A stretch of DNA of 13,036 bases from the NCBI GenBank assembly GCA_022710245.1, contig JAKLHH010000082.1, positions 1-13,036 on the forward strand, given 5' to 3'. Under the pieces are notes generated by a model, which saw only the letters and a list, made by a program, of their open reading frames with translations, was not told where the DNA came from and did no database searches. Positions 1 to 7,283 of this stretch are shown here, one piece after another; position 1 is the first letter of the stretch; each line of letters starts with the position of its first letter. The translations under genes and the position numbers were made by a program. The DNA comes from Myxococcota bacterium (GTDB taxonomy: Bacteria; Myxococcota; Polyangia; GCA-2747355; JAKLHH01).

Positions 1-1230
1 CCGCAGCGGCCACGGGTGCGGGTTCACGGCGAGCAGCGCGCCGCCGCTGATCGCCCCCAGCGCGCGCTCGCTCACCCGCCGCGCGACCTGGAGCGCGCGG
101 GCGAGCCGGTTCACGTCGTCGGCGTGGACCGCGTCGATGCTGCAGCCGCAGACGTCATCGTGCGGCTGGCAGAGGAGGAGGAGCCTCCAGGCGTGCTCGA
201 GGAGCGCGCGGTCATCGCGGCCCGTCTCGCGGGTCAGCGCGAGGGCGCTCCAGGGCTCGGCCCAGCGCAGCAGCTCCAGCTCGGCGGCGTGCAGGCCGAG
301 CTTGAGGTCGACCCGCGTCGAGAGCACGCCGGGGAGGAGGTTCGCGTAGCGGGAGGCGCGGAGCTCCCCGCGGTGCACGCCGAGCGTCGCCCGTCCCGCG
401 CGCGCCGCGCGGCGCACAGCGCGCTGGTACGCGAGCGGCGTGCTGTGCACGAGCCTAACCTCGCGCTGCCGGCGGTTCACCGCCTCGAGGAGCGCGGGGA
501 GCTCGGGCTGCGGCGGGAGGTGGTCGCAGCCGTTCGAGAGGTAGAGCTCGCCGTGCGGGCAGGCCGCCGCCATCTCCTCGAGGCGCTTGCCAACCGTCGC
601 GGTGGCGCGTGTCGCGGCCTCCTCCGGGTCGGGCGCGCCGTCGCCGAGCCGCATCAGGTTGCAGTAGCCGCCGCCCGTGAGGTGGGTCGCGTGGACCCGG
701 CTCCCGTCTGGCGCCTCCCACCAGAAGTCGGCGCCCAGCGCCTCGCCCTCGTCGCCGACCCCTCGCGCCAGGACGACGCCCTCGAGGCCGAAGCCGGCCA
801 GGATCTGCGGGAGCTGTGCCGGGTGCCCGAAGGGGTCGGGGAGATAACCGAGAGGCATCACCTCGCCGAGGCCGAGGCGGCGCGCGGCCCGTCGCCCCGC
901 CTCCAGGTTCCTCAGCAGCGACTCGCCCGCCGGGAGGAAGAGGTCGGGGAGCACATAGAAGGGGCCGACGAGGAGCCGCCCCGCGCGGGCCAGCGCGCGC
1001 AGCTCCTCGGCCCGCTCCGGCCGGAGCGCGAGGTAGTCCTCCACCATCGCCAGCTGCCCGTCGAGGACGAAGGCGCGGTAGCGCGGCTCGCGCCGCATCA
1101 GCCCCAGCAGATCGTCCAGGAGATCGAGCAGGCGCGTGCGCGTCTCCTCGAAGGTCCAGTACCAGGCGCGGTCCCAGTGCGTGTGCGAGATGACGTGGCC
1201 GGTCCACTTGCGTGCCATGCGCGCAAGCAT
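1..1230 (-). CDS. GH38 family alpha-mannosidase, N-terminal catalytic part (runs off left edge)
   Basis: An open frame of exactly 410 codons reads leftward without a stop to base 1, so the 3' part of the gene is outside the window. Motifs match glycoside hydrolase family 38, zinc-dependent retaining alpha-mannosidases. HTHWDRAWY has the zinc ligands at His18 and Asp20. LPDPFGHPAQLPQIL has the likely nucleophile and zinc ligand at Asp132. NGCDH (about 234-238) is a candidate for the acid/base Asp. RYANLLPGVLSTR lies at 294-306, and QPHDDVCGCSID has the last zinc His at 357. Family members usually have about 850-1000 residues, so the linker and C-terminal beta domains are missing here. No signal peptide is seen, suggesting a cytoplasmic enzyme that trims mannosides taken up by the cell. 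The ATG at 1230 is chosen because GAGGGG lies 7 bases upstream; the in-frame ATG at 1218 has no such site. It is divergent from the gene at 1393. Confidence 0.9.
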   Translation of the reverse strand, partial: MLARMARKWTGHVISHTHWDRAWYWTFEETRTRLLDLLDDLLGLMRREPRYRAFVLDGQLAMVEDYLALRPERAEELRALARAGRLLVGPFYVLPDLFLPAGESLLRNLEAGRRAARRLGLGEVMPLGYLPDPFGHPAQLPQILAGFGLEGVVLARGVGDEGEALGADFWWEAPDGSRVHATHLTGGGYCNLMRLGDGAPDPEEAATRATATVGKRLEEMAAACPHGELYLSNGCDHLPPQPELPALLEAVNRRQREVRLVHSTPLAYQRAVRRAARAGRATLGVHRGELRASRYANLLPGVLSTRVDLKLGLHAAELELLRWAEPWSALALTRETGRDDRALLEHAWRLLLLCQPHDDVCGCSIDAVHADDVNRLARALQVARRVSERALGAISGGALLAVNPHPWPLR

Positions 1231-1344
1231 AGCACCACCCCTCGGCAGCTCGCCGGCTCCCGGCGGCAGAGGGAGTCAGGACAGCTGACCCCAGCCGCGA
1301 CGGTGCCGGCGCGCCATCGCACGGGTTTTGTGGAGAGAGGGAGC

Positions 1345-1360
1345 TGGCACACGAGTTGTA
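1345..1360 (+). promoter_or_regulatory. candidate sigma-54 (-24/-12) promoter
   Basis: TGGCAC, five bases, then TTGTA. The GG and the downstream TG sit 12 bases apart, exactly as in the sigma-54 consensus TGGCAC-N5-TTGCW. The only mismatch in the key dinucleotides is GT for GC at -12. Transcription would start near 1371, leaving a leader of about 22 bases with GGAG before the ATG at 1393. This is a match by eye; in GC-rich DNA such a site could arise by chance. Confidence 0.35.
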
Positions 1361-1392
1361 ATAGCGAGTGCCCAGGAACCTTGGAGCACGCG

Positions 1393-1788
1393 ATGAAGCA
1401 CATCCTGCATCGATCCCTCGGCTGGCTCGCGCTGGCCGTGACCCTGCTCGCGCCCGTCGCGGCGGGCGCCGCCGAGCGCGACCGGCGCCTCGCCCCCGCT
1501 GCCGTCCACAAGAGGGTGCTGATCCTGAAGTCCGCCCCCGCGACCCACCCTCAGAAGGTGCCGATCCTGAAGCCGGCCCCCGCGACCGCGCTCGTGGGCT
1601 TGCGCAGGAGCTTCCCTCCGGCGCCTGGCACCACGCTGGTCCCGCTCAAGCAGCTCCTGCTCCCCTCGGGCGAGGTGATGCTGGTGAGCCCGAACACCGA
1701 CACGCTGAGCCGCAGGGTGAGCGCCGAGCTCCGCGCCCTGGTGCCGGCGCGGTTGCAGCGAGGAGCGGCGCCGGGGCACGCGCGCTAG
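1393..1788 (+). CDS. small secreted protein with internal repeat, function unknown
   Basis: The protein has 131 residues. Residues 1-27 look like a Sec signal peptide: positive MKHILHR, then a hydrophobic LALAVTLLAPVA core, then AGA-A before Glu28. The mature part is basic and rich in Pro, Ala and Leu, with no cysteine or recognisable enzyme motif. It contains a 14-residue direct repeat: RVLILKSAPAT at 41-51 and KVPILKPAPAT at 55-65, matching a 42-base DNA repeat at about 1516-1557 and 1558-1599. A Leu/Pro segment (TTLVPLKQLLLPSGEVMLVSP) follows. The ATG at 1393 is chosen because GGAG lies just upstream and the signal peptide begins there; the same frame is open far upstream only because it runs antisense to the mannosidase gene. 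It converges on the next gene with a 15-base gap. I do not recognise the family. Confidence 0.65.
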   Translation: MKHILHRSLGWLALAVTLLAPVAAGAAERDRRLAPAAVHKRVLILKSAPATHPQKVPILKPAPATALVGLRRSFPPAPGTTLVPLKQLLLPSGEVMLVSPNTDTLSRRVSAELRALVPARLQRGAAPGHAR

Positions 1789-1803
1789 CCCGCGAGCCCT
1801 GGC

Positions 1804-2883
1804 TCAGGCGAGCCCTCGCTCCCGCAGGTCGTCCTCGTCGAGCCCGAGGAAGTGTCCGACCTCGTGCAGGAGCGTGATCCCGATCTGCTCGATCAGCTCC
1901 TCGCGGTCCCGCGCGAAGCGCTCGAGGTTGCGCTGGTAGAGGACGATGGAGCTGGGGAAGTGCGCCCACACGTCCATCACGCCCTTGTCGGCCAGCGGGC
2001 TGCCGCGGAACATGCCGAGCACGAGCGGGGAGAGGGGCGGCGACGAGGCGGTGAGGTCCGCGTCGGCGGGCAGCTCCTCGACGGTGATGGCGACGTTGGC
2101 CAGGTACTCGCGCAGGCGCGGGGGCAGCTCGGCGAGCGCAGCCTCCACCGCGCCGTCGAACTCGCCCTCGCCCAGGTGCACGGGCCGCGGGAAGTCGTCG
2201 GGCGCCAGCTTGCGCGCCCGCTTGAAGCGGCGCTCGGCCGCCCCCGCGTGGCCGGCCCGCTCCTCGATCAGGCCCAGGTAGTGGTGGGCCGCGGCGAGCT
2301 CCGGGTCGAGGCGCAGCACCGCCTCGAGCTGGGCGCGCGCCTCCGCCATGCGGCAGAGCTCGAAGAGGAGCACGCCGCGCTCGAGGAGCGCGTCGGGGTC
2401 GTCCCCGAGGTGTCGCAGCGCGGCCTCCACGTCGGCGAGCGCGCCCGGCAGATCGCCGAGCTGCTCCTCGCCCACGCCGCAGAGGAGCAGGCACTCGGCC
2501 TCCAGCTCCGCGTCGCCCTCCTTGCGCGCCGCGCGGACGCCCCGCCGCGCCAGCTCGAGGCCGCGCTCGAGCCCGCCCTCCTCGTCGGCGAGGGTGTGCA
2601 GGTGGAGATCCGCGGCGTAGAGCAGCGCCTCGGGGTCGTGCGGCGCCAGCTCCACGCCGCGCTCGCAGGCCTCGCGCGCCTCCTCCAGGCGGTCCAGCTC
2701 GGCCAGCGCGGCGGCGCGGCAGTGGTGCGCGACGCTGGAGCGCGGGTCGAGGCGACAGGCCTGGGCCGCGGCGGCGAGCGCCCCCTCGAGGTCGCCCTCC
2801 TCCCAGAGCTGGGTGCTCTGCTCGATGAGCTGGCTCACCTCGCCCTGGTCGCCCCGCGGCTCGCTGCGCTTGCCTTTTCGCAC
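1804..2883 (-). CDS. TPR-repeat protein with C-terminal zincin-like metallopeptidase domain
   Basis: The protein has 359 residues from a GTG start. Residues about 17-225 are helical tetratricopeptide-type repeats, with patterns such as GDLEGALAAAAQACRLDP, ARAQLEAVLRLDPELAAAHHYLG and AERRFKRARKLAP. The last 120 or so residues fit the zincin-like family PF06262: a FRGSPLA...FPSSIVLYQRNLERF segment, then HEVGHFLGLDED. His340, Glu341 and His344 form the HExxH zinc site and Glu350 stands at the usual third-ligand position. No signal peptide is visible, so it is probably cytoplasmic. The family's substrates are unknown; the TPR part may present a partner. The start is uncertain: GTG 2883 has only a weak ribosome site, and GTG 2838, just before the first repeat, is an alternative. 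It lies 110 bases downstream of the dehydrogenase gene on the same strand and could be co-transcribed. Confidence 0.85.
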   Translation of the reverse strand: MRKGKRSEPRGDQGEVSQLIEQSTQLWEEGDLEGALAAAAQACRLDPRSSVAHHCRAAALAELDRLEEAREACERGVELAPHDPEALLYAADLHLHTLADEEGGLERGLELARRGVRAARKEGDAELEAECLLLCGVGEEQLGDLPGALADVEAALRHLGDDPDALLERGVLLFELCRMAEARAQLEAVLRLDPELAAAHHYLGLIEERAGHAGAAERRFKRARKLAPDDFPRPVHLGEGEFDGAVEAALAELPPRLREYLANVAITVEELPADADLTASSPPLSPLVLGMFRGSPLADKGVMDVWAHFPSSIVLYQRNLERFARDREELIEQIGITLLHEVGHFLGLDEDDLRERGLA

Positions 2884-2993
2884 GGGCTCAGCATAGGCGC
2901 CCGCGCGGGCGCCCACAAGCGGGGAGCGGGGCCGCCCGGCGGGCCGCCAGGCCGCCGCTGCGACGGGGCCGCGCGGTCGCCGAGACCAGCAAG

Positions 2994-3869
2994 TCACCCC
3001 GCGCGCGTGGTGCCGCCGAGGAGGGTGAGCACCTCGCCGTTGACGTAGCTCGAGTCGACCGCGGAGGCGAAGAAGACATACGCGGGCGCGATCTCCTCGG
3101 GCTGCGCCGGCCTGCCCATCGCCGCCTTGGCGCCGAAGCGCGAGACCTCCTCGGGCGGGCGATCGGCCGGGTTGAGCGGCGTCCAGACCGGTCCGGGCGC
3201 CACGCAGTTGACGCGGATCCCGCGCTCGAGGAGCGCCTGCGCCAGCGACTTGGTGAAGGCGTGGATGGCGCCCTTGGTCGAGGCGTAGTCGATCAGCTGC
3301 TCGCTCCCCTCGAGACCGGTGATGGAGCCGGTGTTGATGATCGCGCTCCCCCGGCCGAGATGGGGGAGCGCCGCCTTCACCATGTTGAAGTAGCCATAGA
3401 TGTTCGTCTTGAAGGTGCGGTCCCACTGCTCGAGGTCGAGCTCGTCGACGCCGCGGTGCTGCTGGAAGGCGGCGTTGTTGACCAGCAGGTCGAGGTGGCC
3501 GAGCTCGGCGACGGTGCGCTCCACCGCCTCACGGCAGAAGCCGGGGTCGCGCACGTCGCCCATGGCGACCAGCGCGCGGCGCCCCTCGCGCGCCACCGCC
3601 GCCCGCGTCTCCTCCGCGTCCTCCCGCTCCTCGGGCAGGCAGAGGACGCAGACGTCGGCGCCCTCGCGCGCGAAGAGCACCGCGACGGCGCGGCCGATCC
3701 CGGAGTCGCCGCCGGTGATCAGCGCGATCTTGCCCTCAAGCTTGCCGGCGCCGCGATAGCCGGGCGCCTCGTAGCGCGGCCGGGGGCTCAGCTCCGACTC
3801 CTTGCCGGGCGGCTCCTGGTGCTGGGGCGGGAAGGGCGGCTTCGGTCTCTCTCGATCTCTGTCTGCCAC
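2994..3869 (-). CDS. short-chain dehydrogenase/reductase (SDR), YghA-like
   Basis: A 291-residue classical SDR. After a polar N-terminal tail with PKPPFPPQHQEPPG, which is typical of the YghA/general-stress SDR group, come the nucleotide-binding TGGDSGIG (52-59), NNAA (131-134), Asn156 in the KTN motif, and the catalytic Ser182, Tyr195 and Lys199 (YASTK). It should bind NAD(P) with a Rossmann fold and oxidise or reduce a small alcohol, aldehyde or sugar; the substrate cannot be read from sequence. The C-terminus (YVNGEVLTLLGGT) is complete. The GTG at 3869 is chosen over the in-frame ATG at 3920 because a perfect AAGGAG (3877-3882) lies 7 bases before the GTG, and homologues of this group start near the PKPPFPPQ tail. 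The gene is divergent from 4074. Confidence 0.92.
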   Translation of the reverse strand: MADRDRERPKPPFPPQHQEPPGKESELSPRPRYEAPGYRGAGKLEGKIALITGGDSGIGRAVAVLFAREGADVCVLCLPEEREDAEETRAAVAREGRRALVAMGDVRDPGFCREAVERTVAELGHLDLLVNNAAFQQHRGVDELDLEQWDRTFKTNIYGYFNMVKAALPHLGRGSAIINTGSITGLEGSEQLIDYASTKGAIHAFTKSLAQALLERGIRVNCVAPGPVWTPLNPADRPPEEVSRFGAKAAMGRPAQPEEIAPAYVFFASAVDSSYVNGEVLTLLGGTTRAG

Positions 3870-3969
3870 GGGGGTGCTCCTTGCTGCGTGCTCCTCGATC
3901 CGCAGCAGCTTCCGTGCCACGCGTCCGCGCCCGTGCGCTGGTCCTCCGCGGACGGGGCGCAGCGCCGGG

Positions 3970-4000
3970 TTTTTTCACCGGGAGGGGGGACTGTTCCCGG
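3970..4000. promoter_or_regulatory. T-tract and inverted repeat in divergent intergenic region
   Basis: The 204-base spacer between the divergent genes at 3869 (-) and 4074 (+) holds a run of six T (3970-3975) followed by a perfect 6-base inverted repeat, CCGGGA (3978-3983) and TCCCGG (3995-4000), with an 11-base loop. It could be an operator or an AT-rich promoter element. It is not a good intrinsic terminator for either gene, because both are transcribed away from here. Confidence 0.25.
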
Positions 4001-4024
4001 GAGACGGCCGGCGGAGGACGCGAG

Positions 4025-4054
4025 TTGATCTCCACGCCGCCCTCGACCTATGCT
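4025..4054 (+). promoter_or_regulatory. candidate sigma-70-type promoter
   Basis: TTGATC at 4025-4030 and TATGCT at 4049-4054 are separated by 18 bases; each matches four of six consensus positions. The expected start point is near 4061, giving a very short leader that still keeps the AGGAGGA at 4064-4070. This is the best promoter-like pair I see before the ATG at 4074. Confidence 0.35.
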
Positions 4055-4073
4055 CGAAGCTTCAGGAGGAGCG

Positions 4074-4616
4074 ATGAACGAGAGCGGCCGGCAACCGGTC
4101 ACCGAGGTACAGCGCCTGGTCCTGTCGGTGCTGAGGAGCAACCCGCCGCGCCTCGTCGTCTCGGCGCATGGACTGGTGCCGAGCACCGGCTGGGGCCACC
4201 CGATCCTGCTGCCGCGCGAGGGCGCCGAGGCCGGCGTGCTCGAGCTCGACTTCCTGGTCGCCCCCCAGCGAGTCACCGTCGTCGACGTGAAGCTCCCGGT
4301 GCACGCGGCCTACGTGCACGAGGGCGAGCTCGCCGAGGTGCGCGAGGTGCGCGTGCACGGCGCTGGAGGCGCGTGCTCCGAGCTCACCTCGCGGGCGCGC
4401 GAGCTGGCGCCCGCCGACGCGAAGGCGGCCCTCGACGGCGGCGAGCCGCAGCGGTCGATCTCCCTCCTCGGCCTGCCGCAGAACGTCCGCGACCTGGTGG
4501 GCTTCAAGCTGCGCGTGCTCGGCCCGGGCGACCGGCCGACGTCCGAGCGCGACCCGCTGCGCGTCAGCATCCACGTGGACGCCGAGCGCGTGATCACCGA
4601 CATCACCGTGGGCTGA
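4074..4616 (+). CDS. hypothetical protein, first gene of a probable two-gene operon
   Basis: A 180-residue protein with no signal peptide, membrane segment or repeated domain. I do not recognise the family. The N-terminal half (about 20-75) alternates hydrophobic residues and looks like beta strands (LELDFLVAPQRVTVVDVKL). The last 40 residues end RVLGPGDRPTSERDPLRVSIHVDAERVITDITVG. This weakly recalls the I78-type inhibitor ending (RP/GD ... R.N...D..G.I....CG), but the cysteine is absent, so I do not assign it. The only cysteine is in GACSE. The ATG at 4074 has a strong AGGAGGA three bases upstream; an in-frame ATG at 4050 has none. The DnaJ-like gene follows after 63 bases on the same strand, suggesting co-expression. 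Confidence 0.8.
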   Translation: MNESGRQPVTEVQRLVLSVLRSNPPRLVVSAHGLVPSTGWGHPILLPREGAEAGVLELDFLVAPQRVTVVDVKLPVHAAYVHEGELAEVREVRVHGAGGACSELTSRARELAPADAKAALDGGEPQRSISLLGLPQNVRDLVGFKLRVLGPGDRPTSERDPLRVSIHVDAERVITDITVG

Positions 4617-4679
4617 GCCCTGCGGACCGTGGCCCCAGGATCGGTGTGCACCGCTCCCGGGCATGACAGGAGTGACGGG

Positions 4680-5273
4680 ATGCAGCACCGCAGCTTCTAC
4701 GTAGCGCTGGGGGTCCCGCGCGGCGCCGAGCCGGAGACGCTCCGCACCGCCTACCGCAAGGTGGTCACCCGCTACCGCCGCCTGCTCCAGTCGGACGTGC
4801 CCGAGGAGCCCCTCGACGAGCCGACCCAGCCGCCCCTCAGCTTCGCCGTGATGCGCACCTACTCCGAGCGGCGCCACGGCGCGCTCTTCCAGGAGCCGGA
4901 GCCGGCCGCCGAGAAGGTGAGCGAGGTCGATCGCTACTTCGGCGGGTTCGTGCCGGAGCTGATGCCGCCGAGGGCGCGGCGCGCCGGCAAGGACCTCTTC
5001 GTCGAGCTGCGCCTCGGCGACGACGAGGCCCGCCGCGGAGGGATCTTCCCGATCCACATCCCGGTGCTGCAGGCCTGCCCGAGCTGCCGCGCGGCCGAGG
5101 GCACGGAGCGCGCCGTCTGCCCCCTCTGCCAGGGGAGCGCGCAGATCACCGTCGATCGCATGGTGGAGGTGACCGCGCCGCCGGGGGTGCGGAGCGGGCA
5201 GGTCGCGCGGCTGGCGATGGAGGACGTCGGCCTCGCGGAGACCGACCTGGTGCTGCTGATCCTGGTGAGCTGA
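4680..5273 (+). CDS. DnaJ-like protein with degenerate J domain (no HPD) and two CxxC motifs
   Basis: A 197-residue protein. Residues 4-33 (SFYVALGVPRGAEPETLRTAYRKVVTRYR) match helices I and II of a J domain, but the HPD tripeptide is replaced by Arg33-Arg34-Leu35. A shortened helix III-like stretch follows at about 54-70. Residues 104-197 resemble the DnaJ client-binding C-terminal domain: DLFVELRL, then one zinc-knuckle pair CPSC (133-136) and CPLCQG (147-152) instead of the four CxxCxGxG motifs of DnaJ, then VEVTAPPGVRSGQVARLAMEDVG. HPD is what stimulates Hsp70 ATPase, so ordinary J-protein activity is unlikely; a client-binding or regulatory role is inferred. The ATG at 4680 has AGGAG 7 bases upstream, and an earlier in-frame start at 4629 does not add a conserved part. 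The 3' end runs into short tandem repeats. Confidence 0.8.
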   Translation: MQHRSFYVALGVPRGAEPETLRTAYRKVVTRYRRLLQSDVPEEPLDEPTQPPLSFAVMRTYSERRHGALFQEPEPAAEKVSEVDRYFGGFVPELMPPRARRAGKDLFVELRLGDDEARRGGIFPIHIPVLQACPSCRAAEGTERAVCPLCQGSAQITVDRMVEVTAPPGVRSGQVARLAMEDVGLAETDLVLLILVS

Positions 5274-5330
5274 TCCTGTGAGCTGATCCTGGTGAGCCGA
5301 TCCTGCTGAGCCGATCCGTGAGCTGATCGA
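5254..5330 (+). repeat. short tandem repeat spanning the stop of the DnaJ-like gene
   Basis: Copies of TGAGCYGATCCTGG begin at 5266, 5279, 5293, 5307 and 5319, with spacings of 13, 14, 14 and 12 bases, plus a degenerate copy from 5254. The first copies encode the last residues (LILVS) and the TGA stop; the rest repeat that end, stop included, in the 88-base spacer before the convergent acyl-CoA dehydrogenase gene. The spacer has no obvious intrinsic terminator. Confidence 0.8.
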
Positions 5331-5361
5331 CGAGGGCCGGCGCCGACAGCCCTTGTCTAGT

Positions 5362-7254
5362 CTAGGCCGCCGGCTCCTCGATGGGCTCCTGCAGCTTCTT
5401 CAGCAGGCGGTCGCCCGAGAGGCTGATCTCCTCGTGCAGGAAGTTGACCACGGGGAGCGCCTTGTCGAGGTACTTCTCGGCGAGCTCGCGCCGCTCGGGG
5501 AAGCGCCGCGCCTGCTTCACCAGCACCTTGGCGATCGCCACCTCGGAGAGGATGCGGGTCATCCGCTCGGCGTGGAGCAGGCCGAAGGCGAAGTCGCGCC
5601 GCGCGTCCCAGTCCTTGAGGAAGGCCGCGGTCCACTCGCTGACCTTCTTCTCGTGCACCCAGACCCACTTGTCGCGCGCGATGTGCGTGAGGATGTGCTG
5701 CATCGCGCTGTACTGCTGGCTCATCAGCCTGGCGAGCTTGCGGTCGAGCGGGTCGCGCGCCGAGAGGCCGCCGACGCGCGCCAGCGCCGCGCGCCGGAGG
5801 AAGCGCGCGGGGTCCTTGATCGCGCCCTGCAGCCGGTCCTTGAGCGCCATCAGCGACTGGATCTGGCTGGTCCCCTCGTAGATGGGGAGCACCAGCGCGT
5901 CGCGCAGCAGCTTCTCCACCTCGTAGTCCCGCGTGTAGCCGACGCCGGCGTGGATCTGCAGCGCCATCCGCGAGATCTCCACCGCCTTCTCGCTCGCCTG
6001 GTACTTGATCAGCGGGGTCAGGTCGCGCGCGCGCCGCTTGAGCGAGCGGACGCGGCGCTCGAGCGCCTTGCGCTCCTCCGGGTCGGCGGGCGGCGCCAGG
6101 CGGAGCTTCATCTCCAGGCGGGTGTAGAGCTCGAGGCTCTCGGTGGCCGAGTAGGCGAACGCGCGGAGGCCGCGGATGTCGGTCTCCATGCGGTCGAGGT
6201 AGTCGGCGATCATCTCGTGCCGGTCGATCGTCTTGCCCATGCTCTTGCGCTCGGCGGCGTAGGCCTTCGCCAGCCGGTAGGCCTGCTCGGCGAGCCCGAT
6301 CGACTCGAAGCCGACGCCGAGGCGCGCGTTGTTCATCAGCATCACCATCAGCTGGAAGCCCTGGCCGCGCTTGCCGACCAGCTCGCCCACGCTGTCCTCG
6401 TAGGTCAGCGTGGCGGTCACCGAGCTGTGGATGCCGAGCTTCTCCTCGAGGCGCTCGATGACGACGTTGTTCACCTTCTTGCCGTCGCGGTCGATCACGC
6501 GCGGGACCAGGAAGAGCGAGAGGTCCTTGAGGCCGTTGCCGGTGTTCTCGGTCTTCGCGAGCACGAGCTGGTGCTGGCCGTGGCCGGAGGTGATGAAGAT
6601 CTTCTGGCCGGTGAGCCGCCACTTGCCGTCGGCGCCGAGCACGGCCCTGGTGCGCAGCGCGCCGAGGTCCGAGCCGGCGTCGGGCTCGGTGAGGACCATG
6701 CAGCCGAACGCCTCGCCCTCGATGATCTCGCGGATCGCCTCCTCGAAGCGGGTGCCGGTGATCACCTCTCCGTCGTGCTGCACGGTGCCCTCGTCGAGAG
6801 AGTAGGCGAGGAGGCTGAGCGCGATGCCGCCGTGGAAGCCGTAGTGGCCGAGCACCGCGATGTCCGCGCGCCCGATGATCTCGGCCAGCGCGAAGTAGAG
6901 GGTGAGCGGCACGTTGAGGCCGCCGAGCTCGCGGGGGAGGTTCAGCGCGTAGAGCCCCATCTCCTTGAAGCCGTCGAAGATGGCCGCCATCTCCGGGTCG
7001 ACCACGACCTCGCCGTTCTCCAGCCGCGGCGGCCGGTGGTCCATGTCCTTCGCGCGCGGCGCGACCTCGCTGGCGATGAACTTGCCGACGTTGTCGAGGA
7101 TGTCGCGGTAGAACTCCAGGGCCTCTTTCTCGTCCTTGAACCCGTCCTTGGCGGTGTAGCCCCGCTCGTAGAGCGAGATGAGCTCCGACCAGTTGTACGC
7201 GCGCTCCAGCTGGAAGCGCAGGTCCTCGTTGTCGAGATAGTAGTTGCCGGCCAT
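5362..7254 (-). CDS. acyl-CoA dehydrogenase, long (DmdC/FadE-like) type
   Basis: A 630-residue flavoenzyme of the acyl-CoA dehydrogenase superfamily. It should oxidise an acyl-CoA to the trans-2-enoyl-CoA with FAD, passing electrons to ETF. The N-terminal helical domain (1-180) is followed by the family signature CMVLTEPDAGSDLGALRTRA (185-204), the FAD-binding KIFITSGHGQHQ (218-229), LGIHSS (273-278), and the C-terminal helical domain with IHAGVGYTRDYEVEKLLRDA (434-453) and VLPIYEGTSQIQ (455-466), where Glu460 is the catalytic base. About 130 extra C-terminal residues (HEKKVSEW...LPVVNFLHEEISLSGDRLLKKL) mark the long type seen in 3-methylthiopropanoyl-CoA dehydrogenase and FadE homologues; the chain length preferred is not readable. 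AAGGAG lies five bases before the ATG at 7254. A perfect palindrome upstream suggests TetR-family control. Confidence 0.93.
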   Translation of the reverse strand: MAGNYYLDNEDLRFQLERAYNWSELISLYERGYTAKDGFKDEKEALEFYRDILDNVGKFIASEVAPRAKDMDHRPPRLENGEVVVDPEMAAIFDGFKEMGLYALNLPRELGGLNVPLTLYFALAEIIGRADIAVLGHYGFHGGIALSLLAYSLDEGTVQHDGEVITGTRFEEAIREIIEGEAFGCMVLTEPDAGSDLGALRTRAVLGADGKWRLTGQKIFITSGHGQHQLVLAKTENTGNGLKDLSLFLVPRVIDRDGKKVNNVVIERLEEKLGIHSSVTATLTYEDSVGELVGKRGQGFQLMVMLMNNARLGVGFESIGLAEQAYRLAKAYAAERKSMGKTIDRHEMIADYLDRMETDIRGLRAFAYSATESLELYTRLEMKLRLAPPADPEERKALERRVRSLKRRARDLTPLIKYQASEKAVEISRMALQIHAGVGYTRDYEVEKLLRDALVLPIYEGTSQIQSLMALKDRLQGAIKDPARFLRRAALARVGGLSARDPLDRKLARLMSQQYSAMQHILTHIARDKWVWVHEKKVSEWTAAFLKDWDARRDFAFGLLHAERMTRILSEVAIAKVLVKQARRFPERRELAEKYLDKALPVVNFLHEEISLSGDRLLKKLQEPIEEPAA

Positions 7255-7283
7255 GGTCTCTCCTTCATTCGACGGGAGCTGCG

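Noticed and set aside
16..1788. 590-codon open frame on the + strand
   Set aside because: Its first 1200 bases are antisense to the clear GH38 gene and give low-complexity Arg/Ala/Glu protein; only the part from 1393 has a ribosome site and a signal peptide.
2884..3426. N-terminal extension of the TPR-zincin frame
   Set aside because: This part overlaps the dehydrogenase gene in another frame and reads as Arg-rich noise; the TPR sequence starts after the GTG at 2883.
3961..3975. Intrinsic terminator (GGCG-CAG-CGCC before a T-run)
   Set aside because: The stem is only four base pairs and no gene is transcribed toward it on that strand.
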